Origin: Eimeria necatrix
Taxonomy: Eukaryota > Apicomplexa > Conoidasida > Eucoccidiorida > Eimeriidae
Assembly: GCF_000499385.1 (NCBI RefSeq)
Contig: NW_013651811.1
Span: forward strand, 1-64,000
DNA: 64,000 nt
Direction: 5' to 3'
A program made the position numbers and the translations under genes. The notes under the pieces are model-generated. The model made no database searches. It saw only the letters and a list, made by a program, of their open reading frames with translations, and had not been told where the DNA came from. Shown here piece after piece: positions 55,333 through 64,000 of the stretch (positions are counted from its first letter, which is position 1; every line of letters starts with the position of its first letter).

Positions 55333-57049
55333 TTAGACAAAATCTGTAAGGGAGGGCAGCGCCGAAGCTGCCATGACCCAAAATGATTCGTAGCAGGAGC
55401 CCGGTACCGGCATGTAAGGCATAGGAAGTGGAGCAATGCTGGCCTTGCAAAGGTAAGCGACTGAAGCTGGAGGCAGCTGCACAAAAGGCTTAAAAAGCAT
55501 AGCACGCATGCGCAAACTCTGCGCTGTGACTGAAAAACCGCAGCGTCGTAGTGTTTCAGCACAGACATGAGCCATTTGTATTTGCTTAATGGAGATATAT
55601 CGCTACGTCGTCTACACCCCAAGAAGCTGAGCACGGGTCTGCATTCTTTGGCATTGTGCTGAAATTGTGATACCGAAGTGGAAAAGGTGACAATGAGGGG
55701 AGCGAAAGCTAACAGACCTCCCAAAAGCCATCAAGAGCGCCGATCCCGTGTGATGCTGCTCTATTTCAACAGGTACCTACAACAGAAGTTAAAAGGCTAT
55801 GCATTTTGCTGCCTCATCAGTGTATTGAATTATGACTGACTGAGAGTCTGTCAGGATACGAGTGGCCGCAGCTGTCCACTCCACGTCTCGCGCATATCTT
55901 CACATTTGGTAATTAGTGGCTGCTGTGCACCTCAGGGGGTTCTTAGAGTGAGACATTCGCACTCACTTGACTGGACCTCTGAAGGAAATTGAAATACCAT
56001 TTTCATGCATTGTAGGTAGACGCATGCGTCGCAGACTTTGCATATTACTCACTTGAGGGCACCAATTCCATGACCCTTAACGAGGTTGTACCTTAGGCAA
56101 TGCCGTGGGTTGTGTAGGCGTCAGCTCGGCTCTTACTTGTCCACACTATCTTGCCGTTAATTTTCACATAGATGCTTTCGCCTACTTATCTGTGAACTAC
56201 AGTGGAAACAGCAGACGAAACAATATGCATCCCTACCTTCCCATTTGTCGAAAAAGTGGACCCGGGCCTTGACCTTCAGTTTGTTGTGTGTTGGTAAATC
56301 CAAGTAGGCCGCATGGACAGTCTTCCCTGCCAGTTTGCTTTGGCTTTTGTTCCATGCAGCTAAGAAACTATTGACACAATCATTCCCACCAGTGGCCTCC
56401 AAGAAAGGTGTCCGACGACCCTTCACAAAAGCTGGTAGACTACGGTAACGAGAAATGCCTCTCATCGTGAATGAGAATAGCATGGGACTTCGCCTTACTG
56501 TGTAAGACCAGATGCCGTCCAATGGTCTGCCGTCCTGGAACGTGCTCAGCCGAGACAAATGCCTTAAAGCAAGTTTGGTCAATACTTCTAAAAGGATTGT
56601 GGAAGAGGCGGAAGATGAATCACCACTCACCACTCGTTGACACCAGCTGATGAAAGCGGAGCATCTGATGACAAAAATCCCTCGACGTTGGCAGGTCCTA
56701 ACTGAACAAGGCGCGTTGCATCATTAATGGAAATCAGATGTGCCTTGACACCCGACAGTATCAGCGCTGAGCCGTCCCGATATGCTGTCACAGGGCCTAC
56801 GGCGCTCGTCATCAGCTGCACAGCCGAGCTTCGTCGCAACACAACTGCATTCAGGCGCACCTCTCTGAATTCGGTCGAAGAGAACTACGTTAGCAACAAA
56901 CTGAGGATGTGAGCGCCCAAAAAGATTCGATCTCGGTGAAAAAGCGGCTATGAGCGAGCGTTCTGCTGTCCCACTTTTTGCAGAAGCCTGAACGCGTACC
57001 CCCTGTGCATAGAGGACGCATGGCTTCTGATGGGATAAACATGCGAAAA
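55333..57049 (-). CDS. Unassigned multi-exon gene (exon set)
   Basis: Convergent with the previous gene. Exons by eye are about 57034-56870 (acceptor CCCATCAG; QGVRVQASAKSGTAERS, FVANVVLFDRIQ); about 56850-56631, with VTAYRDGSALILSGVKAHL and ISINDATRLVQLGP and a strong donor GTG|GTGAGT; about 56588-56230 (acceptor CCTTTTAG; DGIWSYTVRRSPM, KGRRTPFLEATGG, KLKVKARVHFFDKWEG); and a last exon about 55534-55333 (acceptor TTTTTCAG; FKPFVQLPPASVAYL, MPVPGSCYESFWVM, stop after LTDFV). The sequence is beta-rich and resembles a secretory or membrane-complex subunit ectodomain. No domain is recognised. Confidence 0.45.
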
Positions 57050-57075
57050 CAATGGCGAATAATGTTCGTGCATGC

Positions 57076-58934
57076 ATTGTTGTTGTCGTTCAGGGCAAAG
57101 AGCAAATTTGGGACTAAACAATTTTACAATTGCAATTGTACGTTTCAGCAGGAGTGTACATACGCCACGGTGCCTCAGGTGTCCGTTGTTGCTGTATAGC
57201 GATGTAAATTACTTGGAGAAACATTGGTACGTCATACAATTCTTGAGACATTCTTCTTTATAGTTTTTAAGGTGTAAATTGTGAAAGGGACGCTGTTCTA
57301 TCATTGAGTTTCGGGGGTACTGAGGCATCAGCTAGTTTTGCGACGAGAACTATGGAGCCTCCGCGCAAGCAGGCATGAGAATCCCAACTATCAAGCTGAA
57401 AGTCTTAAGCATTCCAGACGTTTGTTCAAGAATTCCTTTGCATGCTTATTTGATACGTGGATTTTTACTGGTTAAAGTCGTTTACCTGCCTCACTGTACA
57501 AACTTTCGCTGCTCCCCTTTGCATGCACTGATTCTTTTGAAGACAATGAAGACTGTAGAATAAGCTGCCTTCCTCTATTCTTCCGGAAACCATTGTGTAC
57601 AGTGAAGCTTACAGAGGGAAATTTGGGTGCTGCACCGACAGCTTTTGATCAGAAGGTGAGCTGCCAAAATGCTAAAAACATCAGAGAAAGCCCCTTCTAT
57701 TAATTGATGAAGGGAATTTCACCTCAAATGACGTTATTCTGGATTTTGCCTCCCAAATGCTACCGTTTGAAGCGTTTCCTGTACATTCACTAGTCTTTGA
57801 CTTACACGGATGAGCAGTCTGAATACTTCATGGCGAATGGAGGAACCATTTTTGTGGCCACGTCGCTAGGAGCACCTTACCAAGAACGGCGAGCTCTACT
57901 GAACAGGAATAAGAAGCGAAAATGGGACTTCTTCAGTCTTCGTGCTTGCGTGTAACTGGAGAGCCAGCTGGCTCATCTTTATCTGTATGGTGCACATTTT
58001 GCAGCAGTTGAACTTTACGTAACAGCTCTTCCTATACCGGAACAGCGAGGGAATCGAACCCTGCCACATTTTTGTTGCTCAGACGAAGAACTTCAATAAC
58101 TTTACTTCAGGGAGTTTGCTGAGTGTGAGTGGTTGCCCAAATCGCACCTCAACCCCACTCTGCTGCGGTTGCTGAGGTGGAACAAGCCTCACATTCCTCT
58201 AGAGTGCAATGTTAGGGGGCTTTCGCTAGAAACTTGCAGCTTTGAGTATTCCGTTTTGTAACTGCATTTTTCGTGGGGAAGGGAAGACCGCTGCAGGCGT
58301 CCATAATTGTTTCCAGACATTCAAGCACTGTCGAAGTCTCGTAGCTCAAGATTCTGTTGGCAAATTTTACATTATATTTGTGCGTGTTAAGCTATAAAAA
58401 ATACTTGGCGCTTTCTCAAAGGTTTCAGTGGCTCATACGCCTACACAAAACCACCCATTACTGCTCACGGGCAGCCTTCAGTGCCAAATTGAACAGCACG
58501 CGTCTGGGGCCTGCTGCCCCCATAAAATCAGTCGAAATAAGAGATAATGAATTATATGAAGTATATACTTCTTGGCCTCAGAGATTTTGAACCGGACATC
58601 CTGCACTAGACCCTCTGCAGAAGTGTGCCTGACCACCCGTACCATCCAAGGGCGCTCAGTTCAGCACGTGAGTGTCGGCAGCGGTTTCCTGTTTGGCTTG
58701 GGGCAGCGGATCCCCCAACACATAATTTACATCGCATAAATGCTAAATGGTTTTAAAATGACCTCTTTAGGATTCACAATGAACGACTTTGGAGCTTGAA
58801 ATCTGTTTTCTGAGCCCCGTAGTAGGGTAGCAACAAGGCCCTGTACTTTCTCTAACGGTCACTGCGGTCCCATGTCTAGAAATTCAGCGGCAAACGCCTC
58901 CTCGTATATTTGTTTCTTAATCGGATAGTGAAGC
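57076..58934. other. Intergenic or 5' region, no gene supported
   Basis: Plus-strand openings at 57375-57563 and 58357-58590 could be exons but have no consistent junctions. A tRNA T-arm-like sequence near 58048 was examined and rejected. Confidence 0.3.
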
Positions 58935-61900
58935 ATGTGGCCGTTGTCAGCGAGCCAGGGCCGGTTCGGCCATCTGGTTGTGCTGGCTCTGTGGGTCATG
59001 CCAACGGAGGGGATGTCTACGCAAAACACACAACTTCATTCCCCGCATCTTGGCAAGGACAGCAATGGATTACAGAGATACACTAAATTACAGGGGGGTG
59101 GCGATACGTCTCTGAGTACCATTGGATCGTTCGCACTCTCCTATGCCCCTTCAGAGGAACCAATCACTAGCGGTGAGTCCACAAGAGAGTTTCAACATTA
59201 GAAGCGCGTCAATGCAATCGGCGTGGAGTCACCTGCTTTTGCTCCATCATGCGGTTTCTTGCTCTCGCTGCTTTCGCACACGATTCGGCAGAGTGGAGGC
59301 TAGAATGCAACAGAGGCAAATCACATTGACCGCAGCTCCCAGCAAATGTACAACAGATGCCTAGATTTAGAAAACTAGTAAGTAGAACAAATGAATATGT
59401 GCTCATATGGAATTTCAGGGCACAAGCTTGAACGTGGGAAGCATAGCAATGAAGAGTTTTCCGGAGTTCAACTGGCAAGCTGTGAGGCTCCCTCAAGCTG
59501 CCCTCTGTTCCAACTGTCTCCAAATAGATGCGACACAATTATTATAACTCTGCTGGTCCCACTTATAGTGAAGACTTGCATATGAGCGTGTGCACTCGCT
59601 GTATCTTCAGCCCGGAGCGTTCAGCCGGAAGCCCAAAACCAAATAGATGACATTTTACATAACGGTGAGTTATATTCCTCCGGCTATTTTAGAGCATTTA
59701 CGCAGGTGAACTCTTGCAATATGGTGATTGCTGCGGGAATTTCTCACTTTTGCCTGCGCATTTGTGTGCTTATTGTAGAAATGTGCCGCATATGTGCTGT
59801 TTTTGCTCCGTAATTAGCTGAGATCCCGCTTGAGGTTCGAAACACTGCTTTAAAGAGCAAGGAAATTCGTGCCTTAGGCATCCTCCTGCGAACAGTGAGG
59901 ACATTTATAAGCAAAACTACGCTTAAAAATCGGTTTTTGGTCATATCGTCGTATTACAAGTTGTATTCCCTGTTTCGAGCATGCGCCGTTGCCTATGGCC
60001 TTGGCTTCCTCTTTAGCAACGTGAACCAAATTGCAGGTGCGCACTCAAGCCTACATTTACTACCACCTTTTTAAAACATAGAACACTTCCAAGGGGAGCT
60101 GCGGTACGGGAGTTCCCGAAGCAGTTGTTGGCTTAATGGAGGGAGCTGCAGCGCTTCGTCACTTGCGATTGTTATGATCAGGTCTCGCAAATATTGTTGT
60201 TGGAACATTGACAAGCCTTTTCTTGAACCGTTGGATGCATAATGTCTACGCCGAAATTATATCTGGGGCGAAGCTTCCAGATAAAGTGGAGAACAGTTTG
60301 TCTACGTTCATTCGGAATGACAGGAAACGCATTGATAGCTTCACGCATTCAAGCATGATTGCTTCCATCAAAGAAGCGGTAGGGCTGCTGTAGACAATTG
60401 GAGGGCTTTTCCCGTCTAATGCATTTTCATGCATTCATAAAACTCAGAGGATAGATGGCTGTGCTTTTTGGCATATTCCAGATGATGACATCTGTAAGGA
60501 GTGCGCTTAATCCCCAAAGTTTGGGTGACACCATAGATCGTGCACTGGTGCCTTTGGGGCCTTCCGGCCCACAGCTAATGAACTTTTCTACGGAGAGCAT
60601 CAGCATGGATGAGTTCAAGTCGAAATACCCGTTCGTGTTCCTCCTGCGTCATGTAGAGACTCCTGTCCATGCATTTACATCGGGTAAGCGCCCTGGGCTG
60701 CGACACGGGCCCTTTTCTAGTCTTCATCTTGCCCTTCCATACATAATCAGGCAATGGCGAAGCGCAGCTGTCTTGTGACTGCAGAGCTTCGCACGTCAGG
60801 TACGACATACCACAAGCTGGTGCTATCCTTACAATCTATGGCTCTTCCCATTCTAATGAACCAAATTACCGCCCTCTGGAATCCTCTCATCAGCTACCGC
60901 GTGAGGCCGCTTGCGAGCGCCCTTAGTGTCAAAGCTCAGGTAAATTAACTGTTGCCTTTGGACTCTAGTTCGTAATTGCACAATTTCTCTTGACCAGGCC
61001 ATCTGCTGCCTTAGGATCTACCTACCAGCGCTGTGCATTAGTCACTCCTTGCATAGTGCAGCGACAGATGAACCATCGATAGGGTCGGCAAGATGCGGTG
61101 AACCGCCTTAGGACCTGGTTATTTCGCTGATGGACAGCTACGCTCACAAGCTGCCGAACCTACTAGAGTGGTCAAACAGGGACGTCGATTACAGAGCCTT
61201 GGTCGCCACTGACTGGAGACCACTCATCGGCGCGCTAAGCAACTGGGAGGCTAAAGGTATCTAGAGAGCAAAACTAGGAAGACGTATCATTCTAGCTCTT
61301 CATATGCCCATATGCCCTGTAGCTCATCATTTACTTGCGTAGGCAGGCAAACTTCCAGAACGCACGCCCGGTGGTCCGCTGCCTTCAGACGAAATGTATT
61401 CTTCATACGAACTGAGCTGGAGGAACGCTTCTCGTATGAAACAGATGTATTTACTTTTCCTGCGACAAGCAGCATATGTATCATTTCTTCAAAGAGGGTT
61501 GGAAAATCCAATAATCAGACCGGGAACGGGCACATGCATGAGCCAGTTCGTTGGCCGTTTGCAGGTTGGCTTCTCTCTGGGCAGCCATGGTACCCTTATC
61601 AACATTTGAATATATCTGCGCTCGGCCAGTACAGGGAGTCCCTAAGCGGGAAACTTTAAAGTCTGCAAGCCTGGCTTTGCTGCTGACTTTTCTGGCCTGT
61701 GGGCCCTGTTTCGTTTGTTATGCAGTCCATAGGGAGCCCTCGCCTGAAGGCAATACTGGACCGCGTGAACCTACCAAAATCTTTCATGACATGGGAATTG
61801 ATCAATCAGTGCTTCGCTCAGTTAGAAAACAGCGTCTGTGTCCGTCTACCAGTGTATTTCACTTCAATATCCGGTAAAGCCTTTTGGCCGTAGAGGGCAG

Positions 61901-63914
61901 AGTGCAGTTCTTTTTGCGGGGATCCCACCACTACATTTATGACTTTGACTACTCTGAGATAGATGCAGATTGTTCGTTGGTCAATACTCTATTTTGGCTG
62001 CCTCTGCAGGCAATAAGCTGGTCTTGTCCGTCTCTGATGAGGCTGTTCCCCTGGAAATAGAGCTTCGTCACCCTGCCGATAAGAAGACTACGGCGATTCT
62101 ACAAACGTTTCCGAAGACCCTACGGCCGGCGCGTTCAGCCTTCGGATATGCAGGGCAGCAGCATTTTCTATCTTCGGAAGAGACAGGCCTTTTTGCAAGA
62201 CTCCGGAAAGGCGCAGTAAGAAGGGCAAAGGTACGCCAAGCTTTCATGTTCTGTCACACGCATGTGCTGGCCGGTTCCGACAGTGCAGATACAAATATAA
62301 CAAGAATTTCAAAGCGCACGGCGTCTCAAAATCTATTTGTTTAGTGCATACATTGGCTGTAGAGCTGCTTACATTGAATATGTGCTATCCGTCAGCAGAT
62401 TATGTTAATAACTTTGTTTATATATTTCTATGCGTGCGGCACCTCAGCAATTTCTGTCTCCCTTTTTGACTCTTGCTACACTCGCTCGGCAAGCCTGGGG
62501 TCGTCTGCTTCGGTGGCTTAAGGTACTTCCTGGCAGAGTTGGCGCAACAAGGAGCTCGCTTCACAAGTGCTTACACGCAAATTGACATTAGTTCTGCATG
62601 ATGGCATAATGCTATAGCTGCTTTCTTCTATTGATGATGCTGCCAGAAATCCCATGGTCCGAAGATATCTATGACGGTTAAGCCAGTTGGGGAAGACCCG
62701 AATTTTTTGACCATAATTTTCAAGGCCAAAGGCAGGATGGTGCATGTGGTAGGAAGGCCACTGCACATGTTGCACCGCATTGACCCAATACAGTGCGAGG
62801 CTACGAGGCAAATGAAGTCGTATTTGAACTACTTCCAGGAGCAGGGAAGCGTTACGTATCGTGAACGGACTCCGTGGGAAGGATTGCCAGCAAATAGAGT
62901 GCAAATCTCATATTCAAGTGACGAAGTAAGCTCTCAGAATCTTACAGCGCTATCTCATATACTACAATTTTTATTTTCAAAGGACATTGTGGAGCAGATC
63001 ATCGAGCGTTTTAGTCAAGGCCTAAGCTTCCAACTAACTACCGCAGGAGGCATGCAAGGAACAATTAACTATCTCCGAGAATGGCACCTCACTAAGAAAC
63101 TGCTGCACTCTGCGTACCCAGAGGCAAGAAAGTTGCGAATAGAGCAAGATACTTCAGAATGGCACAACCTTGATCGGAGGCATCTACAAAACATGCTGAG
63201 ACAAAGTGGGTATCAAACCACTTGCACAGCTTCCTCTGTTGCACGAATCGGCCTTTCTTCTCTTTTCGTGTAACATTTTCCATATGTATGTGACTTCCTG
63301 GAAGTCTTTGTAGAGCCAGGCATGCGAAACTAGGGAAATTACACGCTTTTGATTACTTGGAGCAGTTGCAGCCACCTTAGACCAAAATATTTTGATTGAG
63401 ACCTTACATCTGATTTTCAAAGGAAGCCGCTTCACGATCAGTTGATACTTTTTTAGAAGTAGCCATTAGGATGATGCAGAGACCTAATTTTCATCAGCTT
63501 CTTCCGTACCTTTCGAATGCTCGCAGGTGGCGTTGATGGAAAGCCCTTCAGTAAGATCCTGGGATACTGGCAAAATCTTTAACAGAGCTCCAACAGTAAT
63601 TGTTACGATACATCCTAGCATTGAAAGATTGCTATGTGTGTGTCGTCTCAGAGGAATCGTGGACAGTCATTCTGAATTGCAGCGAGTCTGTGGAAAATAT
63701 AAGGTGGGAGGTGCTAGATCTTGATGTTGCTGATCAAGCGCAGATGGTAGTTAAACAGTATGCACCCGACTTCGGTGATATGGCAACGATGGCGTCAGCG
63801 GTTGAAGCGGAACTCAACTTGGCTGCTAGCATAGACCATGTTTTAAAGAGGATGCAGGAGACGTTTTTTGATTATGCACGTGAGCTACTTTCACAGGCGC
63901 CCTTCCCGTTGTGA
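58935..63914 (+). CDS. Long secretory multi-exon protein, RON2/CLAG-like candidate
   Basis: Exon 1 (58935-59172, donor GCG|GTGAGT) starts MWPLSASQGRFGHLVVLALW, a good signal peptide. Later exons are approximate: 59419-59568; 59818-60038 (KTTLKNRFLVISSYYKLYSLF, GLGFLFSNVNQIA); 60190-60392 (SLFLNRWMHNVYAEIISG); 60482-60683; 60751-60939; 61111-61257; 61343-61564 (SSYELSWRNASRMKQMYLLF); 61715-61870; 62002-62230; 62660-63270; and 63528-63914. That totals roughly 1000 residues with several amphipathic or hydrophobic helices and scattered cysteines. Overall size, signal peptide and helix-rich, Trp/Tyr-bearing segments recall the rhoptry neck RON2/CLAG superfamily, which inserts into host membranes. 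I cannot match a diagnostic motif by eye, so that name is a hypothesis. The last frame stops at 63914, but further exons may lie outside the window. Some internal junctions are ambiguous in phase. Confidence 0.5.
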
Positions 63915-64000
63915 TCCTCTTAGCTTCTTTTCTGAAACTACGGAATTCGTCAGATCGGTTGCAGTACAGAGAACTTTGCAAACTGGAAGAACGTTACACT

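Noticed and set aside
58040..58062. tRNA T-arm-like sequence on the minus strand (AGGGTTCGATTCCCT)
   Set aside because: The T-stem and loop look good, but no matching acceptor, D or anticodon arms are found upstream at the right spacing, so it is at most chance or a decayed fragment.
1..64000. CRISPR arrays, bacterial operons, rRNA genes
   Set aside because: No regularly spaced direct repeats, no ribosome binding sites and no rRNA-like sequence were seen. The gene structures are clearly eukaryotic.

Overview
This window looks like nuclear DNA from a coccidian apicomplexan, most likely an Eimeria-like eimeriid (Eimeria or Cyclospora; the species cannot be fixed from sequence alone). The reasons are intron-rich genes with GT..AG junctions, alanine/glutamine-rich low-complexity coding sequence, a rhoptry-kinase-like protein, and a chromodomain Ty3/gypsy retrotransposon (chromovirus), an element class reported from Eimeria. 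Nothing prokaryotic is present: no operons, ribosome binding sites or CRISPR.

Layout. 1-448: two LTR pieces in inverted orientation. 3900-5408: single-exon ROP-kinase-like protein that lacks key catalytic residues. About 7.0-8.7 kb: an unassigned minus-strand multi-exon gene. 9772-12213 (minus): membrane-anchored acyl-CoA-binding protein with C-terminal ankyrin repeats, the best-resolved spliced gene here, with a 92-bp hairpin just past the acyl-CoA-binding exons. It is divergent from 12695-16304 (plus), a type I membrane protein with at least seven exons. 16.65-17.12 kb: tandem duplication of about 246 bp. 18.5-20.8 kb: a badly decayed plus-strand chromovirus. 22263-about 27.4 kb (minus): polytopic membrane protein whose C-terminal exons resemble GPI inositol acyltransferase PIG-W/GWT1. 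28278-33304 (plus): large Ala-rich coiled-coil protein. 33546-34930 (minus): RluA-family pseudouridine synthase in two exons, tail to tail with the previous gene.

36-48.3 kb is a retroelement graveyard. Its centrepiece is a 7.2-kb minus-strand chromovirus (39928-47137) bounded by a CATTA target-site duplication. It carries gag, protease, RT, RNase H, integrase and chromodomain pieces broken by frameshifts and stops. Its right LTR is a hybrid and contains a nested opposite-strand solo LTR with its own CCTCT duplication. More LTR copies lie at 37.7-38.6, 38.75 and 48.05 kb.

48.3-64 kb returns to genes: an exon pair at 49.5-50.2 kb, a single-exon membrane protein (51122-52561, minus), plus-strand exons at 52.7-55.1 kb, minus-strand exons at 55.3-57.1 kb, and a long secretory plus-strand gene starting at 58935 and running to or past the window end.

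Several conspicuous single-frame openings begin at GTG or TTG. For a eukaryote I used the first in-frame ATG instead. Exon boundaries are called by eye from splice consensus and phase. Where I say 'about', they are approximate.
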